Assembly: GCA_963377175.1 (NCBI GenBank)
Contig: CAUJNA010000485.1
Span: 91,338 to 155,337 of the forward strand
Reading direction: 5' to 3'
Length of the DNA stretch: 64,000 nt
Source of the DNA: Effrenium voratum
Lineage: Eukaryota; Sar; Dinophyceae; Suessiales; Symbiodiniaceae
In this document: one piece after another, positions 1 through 10,255 of the stretch
Position numbering within the stretch: position 1 is the first letter of the stretch
How the letters are laid out: the number at the start of each line of letters is the position of its first letter
Notes under the pieces: model-generated
Databases searched by the model: none
The model's input: the letters and a program-made list of their open reading frames with translations, nothing else
What the model was told of the DNA's origin: nothing
Position numbers and translations under genes: made by a program

Positions 1-659
1 CCTTGACGTTTCCTGTGTGACCAACACAAATTTCGTTCCAAGGCGGTGGGAGGGTTCTATCAGACCATGATTCGATTGCTTCAACCGGCCCACCTGGACC
101 TGTCTAGCGTGAGGGGAACTTGCCTCTGGCGCTGGCGCGACTTGTCCGTCTTTGGGCACATGCGAGAGCTTTGGCCGGGGCCGCAGCTCTGGTGGTTCTT
201 GTTTAACTGTTTAACCCTTGAACCATGCCCAAGATGTCCACACAGACTCGATCTAAAACTACATGTGCGTGGTTTGGTGAGATGCATAGCCGCCTGTATA
301 GGCACTACGCAGAGTTACCGCCACGCTGCCCCCGGACATGAAGCCTTTTTGATCAAGGAAAAGCCGCGCGCTCTTAACTGTCGAGGGTTATGAGCCCAAG
401 GGCCCAAGGCGCTGGAAGGTGCGCAGCCGGAGGATGGCATCCTTGTGGACGCGCCGCTGGGGGCCACCTGGGTCATTTGGAGGGCGCAAGAGGAACCGCA
501 GAGCAGATTTTCTGAAAGAGCTCAGCAAGGCCAGATGAGCTGATAAAGGCCCCAGCGAGAAATCTCTTGAATGTTGATGCTGTTGCAGAAAGAAGGCTTT
601 CTGGCGCGGCTGCTGCGAAGTGGGACTGAGAGCTTGTTGGGAGATGGTTGCGGGCCATC
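1..659. other. No supportable gene
   Basis: There are open frames here, but none has recognisable motifs or a convincing codon pattern. Around 415-540 a short frame reads in a protein-like way before a TGA, but it is too short to call. Confidence 0.4.
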
Positions 660-1005
660 ATGGCGCGACCCATGTTTGCACCGTTGACGCAACGAGGCTT
701 CATCGTCGAGCAGGGACTTGCCGGACGGTGGTGGGACGATGTCGAGCTAGGAGAGCGTGTGGCAGGACCACGGAAGACATGGGCCCAGAAGGGGCAGTGA
801 TTGACGCAAATCCTCTTCCACGGATGTGCGCAGGGCGGACAGGAAAGAGTGGAAGGCGCTCACGGTGTGGAAGCAGCCAGCGATTGAAGACACGTCCAAG
901 GAGGACGGAGGTGGTCACTCCGTGGCAATGTCCATCTTCGATGGCCCTACTTGTGCCGTGCCCAAACCCCGTTCTGCGCGAGCGGGATCTTGGAGGATCC
1001 ACTGA
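660..1005 (+). pseudogene. Short coding remnant in two frames, unknown
   Basis: A frame opening with ATG at 660 runs 46 codons to TGA at 798-800. It begins MARPMFAPLTQRGF and has a WWDD run. From about 835 another frame (starting ADRKEWKALTVW) stays protein-like to a TGA at 1003-1005. The balance of charged and hydrophobic residues is better than in the surrounding random frames, so this may be a decayed exon or mobile-element fragment broken by an indel near 800-835. I recognise no family. It may also be chance. Confidence 0.25.
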
Positions 1006-1587
1006 GAATTCTAGAAAGCCCCGGGCACGCAAAGCAGCGCGCCCTTCGCCGTTAAGGAGTTGCCCATTAGCTTCACCTTGGGGCTGGTGGGGCCAGGCTG
1101 TTCAAAGGAAGTCAGTGAGATGTGAAGAAAAGGGCGAGCAAGAACGACACAGTCTTTCTCTTGTTGTGGTTTCCCAGAGAGGGATATGGGAGCCAAATGG
1201 ACCCTGACAAAGCACAGGGTCAAGGGGATAGTTGAGATGACGGTCGGTGTATTTAGAGATTAGGATTGGCCAGCCACATGAACAACTGACAGTGCTCAGA
1301 GACTTGCATGTTGGCCAGAGAGCGACATGCTGGTGACAAAGTGATATGCCTCAATCCAACATGAGATATCGTGAATGACCTAAATATGAGCCCCTACTCA
1401 GACTAGAACCTTTGAACAACCTTATTGTGTAAGCAGTTTGGCATGGTGTATCTCACTAGAACAGCCGTGTGTCAGGAATTGGCCTGCTAGACGTGGAATC
1501 AAGCAGCGTTGATTGATAGTGGTGAGACGTACCTTGTTACAGGCATGGTTCAGGTCAAACATGCGCTTAAGGGGCCCCCAAGAATTC
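1006..1587. other. Non-coding stretch
   Basis: No gene or repeat is recognised before the family B element. Confidence 0.4.
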
Positions 1588-1591
1588 AACT

Positions 1592-1716
1592 GAGTCACAA
1601 TCAAAACCCGGGTAGATGAAGGTTAGACCCCAACCATAACTAGCGGCGGCCGCCTTCTTAGTTCTTTACATGGTTTTGGGTGAACCATTTTTGGTACCGG
1701 GTTTTGATTATGACTC
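1592..1716 (+). repeat. Family B inverted-repeat element (MITE-like), intact copy
   Basis: The element starts GAGTCACAATCAAAACCCGG and ends with the inverse of it (one mismatch), giving ~20-bp inverted termini. It is flanked by the direct repeat AACT at 1588-1591 and 1717-1720. The interior shares blocks with the copies at 10011, 49250, 56822 and 61469: GATGAAGGTTAG, GCGGCCGCCTTCT and TTTACATGGTT. At 125 bp it is too short to code, so it is a non-autonomous DNA element. The 4-bp duplication recurs in other copies (AATT, AGAT, ACCT). Confidence 0.85.
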
Positions 1717-1720
1717 AACT

Positions 1721-2955
1721 GTTGGTGAATTCCGGCTTGTGTGTTTGCGCGAGGGATCAAGACAGGTGGGTAGTTTCAGTCGGGCATCTGCGCGATGTCC
1801 TACTCTCCGCCTGGGTCTCCAATTGACCCGCGGGGCTTCGCCATCATAGTAAAGCGCATCGAGAAGGGCGTCCCAGCTGCCCAGTGGCACCGTTTTTTGT
1901 TTTTTTTTTTCGCGGAAGGTGTCCCGTTTAAAAGCAACCCACACGAAAGCGATGCCTTGTCCAGTTTTTAAATGCAGTGAGGCAAGCTGGCAGGCACAGC
2001 TACCGGCAAGGCAGCGACCCTTGACACGTCCGTATGGATCTTCGGCAAGAGTATGGGCCTGGTACAATTGCCCAAAGACTTGGATGACGACTCTCGGCCA
2101 AATTCGACAGCACGGGTTTGTGCTACAACAGCTGGTTTCCGTCTTCATTCCCTTTTAAAGCAACCTCGAAAAGGGCCACACTCTCACGAAAATGAACCCA
2201 TATACATCTCCTCATTTCCTTATGCTTGTGAGAGGTGTTTGGAGTTCAGAGGGATTGATGACATGACATATCAACCTCTACATACTAGTTCAACTGTTCG
2301 GCCTTCACAACTTGTTTAGAGTTCGGAGGCATTCATAGCGTAACTTTGGATCAACGGAACTAAGGACTTTTCGCCCCACTATTTCAAGTATGGGGCGAAG
2401 GTTTGGAGCTCGCAAGAGTTTCCGTACCTCACCTTCATGGAGGCTGGCATGAAAGCCGGAGGCATCGTGGAGTTCCACAGCCAACTGCCCAAAACGGGGA
2501 AGCTGCAGTCTACCACGGTGCAGCCTGCCAAATCTGGAGGACTCTGCAGTTGCTTCAAAGGCCTCATCAGCAAAATGTGTTCCAAGAAAGGCTCAGAGCT
2601 GAGCCTTCCCTTGGCCCGCACATAGATCATATAGATCCTGCATGTACCCCCGATTCGGGTCCCGCTCAGGGAGTGGCAAGTGCGCTTGCCAAAGCAGCCG
2701 ATCGTCAATTCTTGCACAAAGTGCAGCAAGTTGGGCGCAGCCCCAGAACTTTTAGTTTGCACATTTGATCAATTTGCTCCGTTTGATTCCCGAGATATTG
2801 CAGGTTGCCCATGTCTGAAACCTGAAGCATTTTCAGCCTGCAATATCTGGGGTGTCAACCATACCATCCGATGGCGTCATAGCCCGGCATAGAAAGGAGT
2901 TCGCACCGACGCGAACAGGGACGGGAGAGGTTTGTCGAGAGGCTAAAGGTTGCAC
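1721..2955. other. Non-coding stretch
   Basis: No gene is recognised. An inverted word pair (TTCGCCCCA / TGGGGCGAA) lies at about 2369-2400. A related word pair, ATATTGCAGGTTG and CCTGCAATAT, sits near 2797-2848 and suggests an old hairpin element. Confidence 0.4.
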
Positions 2956-3062
2956 TCATAGGCGTCCTTTCTAACTGCTACTTTGGTACGTCGATGGCAC
3001 GGGTTTAGGTGGGTTTATCGCATTTAGCAGGGCCATCTATTTGGCCAAAGGGTCACACGGGA
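2956..3062 (+). repeat. Family L short repeat, diverged copy
   Basis: It shares ordered blocks with the copy at 15350-15465: CTCATAGG, GATGGCAC.GGTTTAGGTGGG, GCAGGGCCATCTATTT and CCAAAGG. This looks like another short inverted-repeat family, but the ends are uncertain. Confidence 0.55.
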
Positions 3063-3125
3063 GTCGGCTCATTGAAGTGAACCATGCATGGCCTGTTTGG
3101 GTCATTCCTCTCATCTCTACTGCTG

Positions 3126-3220
3126 TTGGGTTGGATCTTTAGACTTTTGGGATTCCCCTCATGTTTCCTTTCAACCAGCAAAAAGATCAACTTTTTGCAG
3201 GGGGATCTACAGCAAGTCAC
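3126..3220 (+). repeat. Family D short repeat
   Basis: It carries the block TTGGATCTTTAGACTTTT, then a pyrimidine-rich middle and AACTTTTTGCAGGGGG. The same order occurs at 21511, 57128 and 61518. The CTTTTTGCAG/GGGG stretch resembles a splice acceptor. Confidence 0.65.
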
Positions 3221-3309
3221 TGTAAGGACGGTCAGCGCCGCGGTTATCCCTCGGGATTTGCCGCTGCCCAAGCTGAGGGGTTCCGGCTACGATCATAGAT
3301 GGACGATGT

Positions 3310-3565
3310 GAGCCAAAATCAACACGCGGGCAGATGAAGGTTAGTAAGGGACAATCGCAACCATAGATCTTCCCAGAATTAGCTTCCCTTTTATTTGTTT
3401 GCTCTTTTTTGGGTCCCCTTTGTTTTCCACTGACCAGGCAAGAAAGATATGATAAATCTTTGCTGGGGTCCCAATTCCAGCCAAGAAGTAGCTGCGGCCG
3501 CCTTCTGAATTGTTTACATGCTTTTGGGTAGACAATTTTGATACTGGGTTTTTTGATTGTGCTTC
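3310..3565 (+). repeat. Family B element with an internal insertion
   Basis: Family B blocks are present at both ends (GATGAAGGTTAGTAAGGGACA on the left, GCGGCCGCCTTCTGAATT on the right). They are separated by about 120 bp (3366-3487) that the intact copies lack, so a second element seems to have inserted here. The terminal sequences are more diverged than in the intact copies. Confidence 0.65.
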
Positions 3566-4684
3566 ATGTGTGTAGCACCAAAGCCATTTGTTTTAGATGT
3601 TCTTCGTCCGGACGTATTTGTTCGAACGCATTCGTTCGGCACATTTGTCAAAACCCATGTAGGGTCACCCAAAGAAGTGACTTTGGATTTTCTGTTGATT
3701 CATGTGAGCATCACCAGTGAACGCCATGGAAAGAACCCAGAAACGGAACAGGTGCATAGAGATCTTTAGACGGTGTGGGGCAAAGCCTGTGAAAAAGAAG
3801 ACGTGTGAGTCATCAAGAGTGACTCATGTCTTGGTGGCTCCCAGCCATCCGGTTCCTTAGCTTGTTAGATCCATTTAGTGTTTAGTGGTAGCTTCCGTTA
3901 AACTTTTAGCGAGGGATCTGAGGGCAGCCCAGATGTGAGAAAAGAGAGCGTTCTTTTGCTTGGTTTGCGGTTGGGGATGTGAGGCATGGGAAGCCTTGAT
4001 CCGATTTCTCTCAGGAGCCGTGTGCATTTACACGGGTTGAGACTGTTTCTGGTCTCCCATTGGGACACCCGCTCAGTAGGAGCCATGGTTGTGGGAAACG
4101 GTCGTTTTCAAGGCCACGTTCTGTGATGCCAATGACCCTCCTTGGAAATTGGCAGGTACTCATAGGGGGTCCCATGTCCGGTATGACAACAAGCTATACT
4201 TTCCACCAAGCGTGTTGGGAGCTCTGGTTTTCTTCGTGTGGCCATTGCTTCGTTGTTTCCTGGCCTGAATCAAGCCCTTTGGCTAAGGGCCTGGCTTTCA
4301 AAGGGGAAAGGCAGAGGACATGGCTGAAGTTTGAGAGGAACCTCTCAACATGGGTGGTGACCAGTGACCATAAAACCCATGTACATTTTGTCCATGATTC
4401 ATTCCCAAGTTGTTGCCAACGTGCTTTTCCTATGTTTTCCGTTGGTTTCCATTTGAACCAACCAGTATCAACCCATGTATATATGATGTCCAGATTCATT
4501 CATCAACGTGGTTTTCCTTGGGATTCCCAATAAAAACCGACCAGAACCACCTATCCTCATTAAGCCACACGCGCAAGAATACGGGTCCAACTTTCTGGCG
4601 AGGCGTGGTGCTTGATGGCCGTCTTCTTCTGCCAAGGCGCGTGGGACGTGTCCGTGTCAGTCACTGGGGACCGGTTTTTCTGAA
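3566..4684. other. Non-coding stretch with one family M fragment
   Basis: No gene is supported. Bases 3862-3935 (TTAGTGTTTAGTGGTAGCTTCC ... then GATCTGAGGGCAGCCC) match 58440-58516 in order, which defines a two-copy repeat family. Open frames at 4060-4700 lack recognisable protein features. Confidence 0.4.
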
Positions 4685-4813
4685 CTAGGTCCCCCAGCTA
4701 GGTGCCAACGTTTACCGTTTATTTTTTGGGTTGGGAGGGTTTGCCTACGAAAATAGACTGGAGGAAAAAACAGGTACCAACTTGTTCTATCCTCTCTACT
4801 GCAGGACCCCTAG
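4685..4813 (+). repeat. Family A inverted-repeat element
   Basis: The element begins CTAGGTCCCCCAGCTAGGTG and ends with a diverged inverse (GCAGGACCCCTAG). The core blocks GGTTGGGAGGGTTT, CCTAC.AAAATAGACT, GGTACCAACTT and CCTCTCTACT are shared with eight other copies in the window. The termini contain both AG/GT and CTAG, so the element could supply splice signals if transcribed. Confidence 0.8.
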
Positions 4814-4826
4814 TTAATGAACCTAG

Positions 4827-4920
4827 TTGCCCAGTGGATTCCGCCCTTTCTTTTTTTGGGAAGGGTTTCCCCTTTAACCTCAACCAAGAAAGGATGCCAT
4901 TTTTTCCCATGGAAATCCAC
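4827..4920 (+). repeat. Family K short repeat
   Basis: GCCCAGTGGATTCCGCCC, then GGGAAGGGTTTCCCCTTTAA, CCTCAACCAA and GGATGCC.TTTTTTCCCATGG are shared in order with 22527-22630. The ends are partly inverted (GTGGATT against AAATCCAC). Confidence 0.65.
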
Positions 4921-6965
4921 GCATCTGAGTCACCTGGTTCATGCGCTCCGGGAGCCCTTAACATTGGACGAATCTCCCTGGTTCATTGGACGATAGGCGG
5001 GGCAATCCAATCCATTTCAAGCAGTGAGAAAGAAGCAGAGACCCTGAGGATTCGCATTCTTCACTCATTCTTTGTATTTGTTTATTGGCACGGCACTCGG
5101 CAATTTTGGTACCTGGGGAACCTTAGTTGTGAGCCCCTGACGCTTGTCTTGGGCACAAAGTTTCAAAGGGCCACAGACACATGCATGTGATTGGAAGACA
5201 TGCGGGTCATGCTTTGCGTTGGACGTGGCCTCCTCTTGCCAGAAGGCGTCCACTGAAGAGCGCGCCATCATCCAACAAATGACACTGTTGAAGGACAAAT
5301 CAACTTGGCACCAGGTGAGATGGATGAAGTTTTCTGGATACTGAGGCAAACCACCTACCAACTGGTGCGGGATTTTGTCCATCTACAGCGTAAGTTCGAC
5401 AGAAGCATCGATCAGATACTTGTACAGCGTCCAGGAAAGCAATGTGAAATAACGGCTTCAGGAATACAGTCGTCGTTGTGTCCGCAGTTGCCACTGGCCT
5501 CGAATCGGCTTTCTTTTGGTCTTCAATGGGAGTGACATCCATCAGTCATGTGACCTTGTTTTTGAATCAGTCACACCACAGAATGACGCCTATCTTTGGC
5601 CCCTGCTCAGTCCGACATCAAGTGCCACACCTGAGCGTGCCCAGCTCTGACCAGGCGTGCCGCTTTGGATGAGTCAGACAGCAAGCGGAGTAACATGCAG
5701 CTTGAGCGAGCGCGCTCGCGTTGGGCTCTTTGCAACCCTCAGCTCCGACAATGTCTCAATCCTGCAAGTGGCCAGCAAAATTGTTGGCTCAGCCCGCTCG
5801 TCGCTAGCCCATTGCTGGGTAGATCTCCCCCCTTGGGCCTTCTGAGTGTCCTGCCTGCTGCCTGGTGGCAAAGTCTGAGCACCAAAACTCATGTCACAGG
5901 CTCCTGTCATGGTCACTGACGACGACCTCAAGCAGGCGTATGGGAACGTGCTAAGATTCGGTCCACGTGAGGGATTCGCCCTGGTTGTGAGTAGGGAATC
6001 GTTTGAGGGGTTTTGGGAAGGAACCCGCTGCGATTCCCTTAAAGGCCGCGTACTACAAGGGAAGGTTGGTAGGGGGTCGTTGCCTCATTCCCTGCTGAGA
6101 GCCAGCAAGTCGAAGGCAATGCAACAGGACACCCAAGACTTGGGAGGGGCCGTAGTTTTGACACGATCAGTTCATGGCAGGGCCTTTGATTTTGCTACTG
6201 ATGGTCTACTTGTTTGAGGAGGACGAGAACCGTGCGCAACCCAATTTCTAGCCACAGTATCCAGTAAGCAAGACCGGGTCCCAATCTCATGTTCCTCGCA
6301 AGTCTGTGGGTTGATTTGCACTGGTTCGATGTCAAAGTGAGCTCACCCGTGAGGGTTCCCTGGGAATTCCTTACAAGAAACATTCGAAGGATCCAGACCG
6401 CAGTTGTGGGAAAGGAGACCTGTTCCATGTGGTTGTGGAACGCAGGTACTCAGTGCCTTGTGTTCAGGCTATTGCAATACATCACAATATACCCGTCTCA
6501 CCAAACGCAGAAGTGCACAAGCTTCCACAAGAGGGCAGCAGTCTTTCAACAGGAGCTGTTTGAGAGGATTGTGCCAAGCTTGCTTAAACAAGGCCCTGGT
6601 CCCTTCAAATGAGTAACCAAAAGGACAAACAGCATTTGGTTTGAACCATAGTGGCATTTTGGCAAGGATACACGAGTTCAAACTTCAAGAATGCTTATTA
6701 GTGGTTTAGCCATGGCCCTGAGTGAATTATAACGACCTCACTTCAGGCTGGTGAAACATTATAATTCACCCAAATGGTTTCAACAAGTTGGCTGATTTGC
6801 GCACCGAGCCTGGCCAGCTTTCTTTTCGCCACGTTTTAAGGGTCTCATGGGAGGCTGCGCAGTGGCTGCCGAGCTTCTTCGACTTCTACGGCGCCATCTT
6901 TCGATGGGATCAGGAGGTGGGACCAGTGACGGACGGAAAGAGCAGATGTCTGGCCGAGAGCAATT
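4921..6965. other. Non-coding stretch with a family E fragment and a small hairpin
   Basis: Bases 5321-5391 keep the family E end (GGTGCGGGATTTTGTCCAT). Bases 6721-6771 form a short hairpin: GTGAATTATAA near 6722 pairs with TTATAATTCAC near 6760. No gene is recognised. A frame at 5891-6217 begins with ATG but shows no motif. Confidence 0.4.
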
Positions 6966-7102
6966 GGCTGTGGTCAAAACCGTTTTGGTTGATCCCATTT
7001 TGGGGGTTTTGGTGAATTCACCACTCATTGTAAAACCTATTTTAGTGGTTGGATTGGGAATTTCGTTCCCTAAAAATACGATTTGGGTTTTGACCCATGG
7101 CC
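6966..7102 (+). repeat. Family J inverted-repeat element, AATT duplication
   Basis: Left end GGCTGTGGTCAAAACC and right end GGTTTTGACCCATGGCC are inverse, and AATT flanks both sides (6962-6965, 7103-7106). The inner block GGTGAATTCACCAC plus CTATTTTAGTGGTTGG matches the copies at 8929 and 50288. Confidence 0.7.
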
Positions 7103-7106
7103 AATT

Positions 7107-8360
7107 CTCCCTTCACTTCGCTTTGAAATACGCCCGGAAGCTCTCCAGGATTCTGAGCCAGGAACCAGCCCCATTGGCTGTCCGTGCATAGCTCTAGGGG
7201 TAATTACCTTCCCCATTCTTTCCAGGGATCCTTCTTTTCAGGAAACCATCAAAACACAGGGGAAACAGCCGGTTTTTGAAAAGAACGATGATTGAAAAGA
7301 ATGGGGAATCAACCCCTAGAATAGCTGTTGGCGAAAGCACGACAAGAAAAGGCATTCGCCACTGCAGGTCAAAGTGCTGCCTTGATTGCCCAGAGGTGCT
7401 TCGCTTCGCAATCAAGCCTTTGCGATAGGTTGTGTCCACGCGGTTGGGGCGCCGAGCGTTCAAACAGGGCCGGCCAGCACCTTAGATAGAATGGCATGTG
7501 ATAACCATGCCGAAGACCCCTGCTTGGCTCAGGGTTTGACGACAACCCTTGCCTTAAAAGGATATATGATATAGTATATTTACTAGGCAGGGCCAAAACA
7601 TTCCAACGTACTGTAGTCAGTTGCATTCGGGCAACTTACCCAAACCGGATCTGCAGGGACCAGGGCCGACAAATCCATGGGCGTTCGAATGGATCTCATG
7701 TGATGCAGATTGGTTTGGCATTGTGACATGACCTGTCAAGACCTCGCCTGCAACCACGCTTTGGCGCGGTGGCAACTCAGTAGACGTCTGTGGCATCCTC
7801 GGTCAACTTCAGAGCGCACGGTGGATCCATGTGTTGTGTGACCAAAAAATGTTCGACACCCTGAAACCCGCCTCGACGCAGGGTATGTGTCCTTGAAACC
7901 CAAGGCTGTCCGGCTTGTGCATCGAAGACCCTTTGGAGCCTGACACTGACCTGGCCGGAGCCTCGTTTTGTGAATACAAGAATCGGTGAGTCTTTTGCGG
8001 CGGAACTCCACATGTGTTGGTTATGGTTTAAAGTTAAGGGAAGCCGACCATTCTTTTTGGGGGTCCCTAATGTTCATTCAATAGAAGTGGGTTGCTGCTG
8101 AGCCAGTGCCCCGCCTTGCATGGAAGGCGGAATCCACCGGATGCTGCCCTTCGAAAACAGATCGCCCTCGTTCAGAGGCTTTTCCCAGGTAGCGTGCAGG
8201 GGGGAAAAAAAACAACAAAAAACGGGCCCGTGCGTGTTTGCCAGTGAGTGGGGCTGTGCAAATCAAACCAAAAACTCTGGGCTCACTTCCTAAGGTTCGA
8301 CTTTAGACCTTGGAATTGGTTGTTGGCGATCCAGAAGCTTTGGCTCGCTTAGACTAACTC
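7107..8360. other. Non-coding stretch
   Basis: An imperfect inverted pair spans about 7190-7325 (TAGGGGTAATTACCTTCCCC against GGGGAATCAACCCCTA), so this is probably another short element. No gene is recognised. Confidence 0.4.
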
Positions 8361-8460
8361 AAGGTCCCCAGTAGTGCCCATTTACCTTTTGTTGGGGGAG
8401 GGTTCCCCTACTAAAACAGACTGCAGAAAAAAGGGTACCCTTATTCTAAGCTCTCTACTG
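8361..8460 (+). repeat. Family A element, diverged copy
   Basis: AGGTCCCCAGTAGTGCCC is followed by GGGTTCCCCTACTAAAA, AGACTGCAGAAAAAAGG and CTCTCTACTG. The last ~12 bp of the right terminus are lost. Confidence 0.7.
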
Positions 8461-8810
8461 ATCAATCCACCAACAAATGAGCTGGTGGGGAAGTCAGGCC
8501 GCTGCCTACCTGTCTCCGGCGCGGGATTGCCGACTTCGCGCGGAACTGCGCCGTGCGCCTCTCAGATCGAGTTCTCACCGAGCCCAAAAGGTCCACTGGC
8601 TGTTGAAGAAGATGGGCGCGTCGTTTAGTTGAGAGCACCCCTCCTGTTGTGGTTTAAAAGGCACAACTTTGGAGGGTCCTCTAAAAAAATACACCAGATG
8701 GTTCGGTTCGTGCCTGATTTCTTTTGGGGGTAAACTAAGGACTAGAGTAGAGGACCGACAGTTGGAAGAATATACAGATATCAACACGTGGTGTTGCAGG
8801 ATGTGTTGCA

Positions 8811-8927
8811 CATGTGGGCATGGGTCAAAACTAACCCACCTGGATATGGACCGCAGGTTTTAGTCCATGCTTCCACTTACCAGGGTAAACCATTCTGGGG
8901 AAACCCTATATTTGACCCACAGCCATA
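8811..8927 (+). repeat. Family G inverted-repeat element
   Basis: It opens CATGTGGGCATGGGTCAAAA and closes TTTGACCCACAGCCATATG. The middle has ATGGACCGCAGGTTTTAGTC and TTCCACTTACCAGGG, as in five other copies. Its right end abuts the next element head-to-head and forms a perfect 32-bp palindrome (8911-8942). Confidence 0.75.
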
Positions 8928-8928
8928 T

Positions 8929-9050
8929 GGCTGTGGGTCAAAACCAATGGTACCATTTTGGGGTAGGTGAATTCACCACTTATTTTGCCGCCTATTTTAG
9001 TGGGGATTGGGATGTTCACTGGGGGCTAACCGACTTGGATTTTGACGGTT
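8929..9050 (+). repeat. Family J element
   Basis: Starts GGCTGTGGGTCAAAACC, keeps GGTGAATTCACCACTTATTTT and CCTATTTTAGTGG.GATTGG, and ends GATTTTGACGG. The right end is eroded compared with 6966-7102. Confidence 0.6.
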
Positions 9051-9159
9051 GCTGACAAATCAAACAACATATTTTCGCCCTTCCACTCAACCCACACGTC
9101 AGTGTTACTCTTCTCGCGTCAGGTGCCCGGCGTCTTCTGGCCGGACTGGGCTGCACCTG

Positions 9160-9480
9160 ATGTGGGGGGGATCAAATCTTTGGGGGGTGCCTGATTTGGG
9201 ATGGCGCTAAAGGGAAGCTCAAGGGGAAAAGACAAATTAATACATATATATATATATATATATTATGTTTGTTTTGTGTTGTTGTTGTTTTTTTTTTTGG
9301 GGGGGGGGTCGGACAATATTTTGTTGCTTTTCTTTTGGGGGGGGTTCTGACACTTGGGGATAGTATTTGGGATGGCGCTAAAGGGAAGCTAAAGGGGAAA
9401 GCCCCCATTTTGGGGGGAACCCATTCTTTTTTTTGGGTGGGGGTCCCCTTATTTTGCGACAACCCTTTTTGGGGATGGTT
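9160..9480. repeat. Low-complexity and duplicated segment
   Basis: TGGGATGGCGCTAAAGGGAA occurs twice (about 9197 and 9370). It brackets a run of (TA)n at 9242-9262, (TTG)n, T10 and G10. A short repeated unit has probably expanded. No gene. Confidence 0.55.
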
Positions 9481-9576
9481 CGCCGTTCGCCCTGTTCATT
9501 GCCTTCCTGCCCAAAACCTGAAGTTGAATGACATGGAGGCGGGAAGCTTGCATCCTTTTGGTTTGCCCTTAAATAT

Positions 9577-9676
9577 CATATGGGTCAAAATTAAAGCACC
9601 AAGGGACCGCAGGTTTTAGTCCTTGGTTCCATTTACTAGAGTTCCAAAATGGATACCCATTTTGACCCACAGCCAT
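9577..9676 (+). repeat. Family G element
   Basis: ATGGGTCAAAATTAAAGCACC, GGGACCGCAGGTTTTAGTCC, TTCCATTTACTAG and TTTTGACCCACAGCCATC occur in the family order. The inverted termini are conserved. Confidence 0.75.
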
Positions 9677-10010
9677 CTCAGAAAAGAGTACCATCTTTCT
9701 CAGAGGGAGTGAGAACTATTCCGGCGGAAGTGGACAGCTGCCGGCGCGAACTGTTGTCTTTCGAAAGTGTTCGATTTCTGTCCACGATTGGCCAGAGGCT
9801 GCCCACGGTTTCCTTTTGCTTCATACTCAGCTCAAGTCTTAGACTTAGCTCACCTGAAATCTGTGCAACTTGTTTTCATCATTTCCCAGATCCATTTGGC
9901 CCAGAGAAAAGGAGCCGGCAGCTTTCGCCTTTCGTCTCGCGCCAGGAGCTCCGAGTTCTGACGGTTGGGCAAATGCCTGAGGTTTGTCGGGGCTCGATCC
10001 GATCGGACCT

Positions 10011-10251
10011 GAGCCACGATCAAAACCGATTTGGGTAGGTGAAGCTCAGTTGCCCAGAGCCGACCTTGTGACCTTTTGGTTTTCCCTTTTTGGTTCACTT
10101 TTAGTAGAGGTCCCAAAAGGTTAACCTTTTGTTTCCAGGTCCTTTGGGCAAGTGAGGAAGGAAAGGGACAATCCCAACCACAAATGCGGATGTCCGCCTT
10201 CAAAGTTACATGGTTCTGGATCGACCATTTGAAGACCGGGTTTTGATTGTC
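10011..10251 (+). repeat. Family B element carrying a nested family C element
   Basis: GAGCCACGATCAAAACC on the left and GGGTTTTGATTGTC on the right are the family B termini. ACCT flanks both sides (10007-10010, 10252-10255). The left half is cut at 10044 by a complete family C element, after which family B sequence (GGGACAATCCCAACCACAAAT) resumes. Confidence 0.8.
10045..10156 (+). repeat. Family C element nested inside family B, GAAG duplication
   Basis: CTCAGTTGCCCAGAG and CTTTGGGCAAGTGAG are inverse termini. GAAG is duplicated at 10041-10044 and 10157-10160. The second copy in the window is at 25263-25378. The nesting shows family C was active after this family B copy had inserted. Confidence 0.85.
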
Positions 10252-10255
10252 ACCT

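Noticed and set aside
620..1207. 195-codon plus-strand frame
   Set aside because: Arg/Cys-rich with no motif. A different frame from 660 is more protein-like, so I listed only that remnant.
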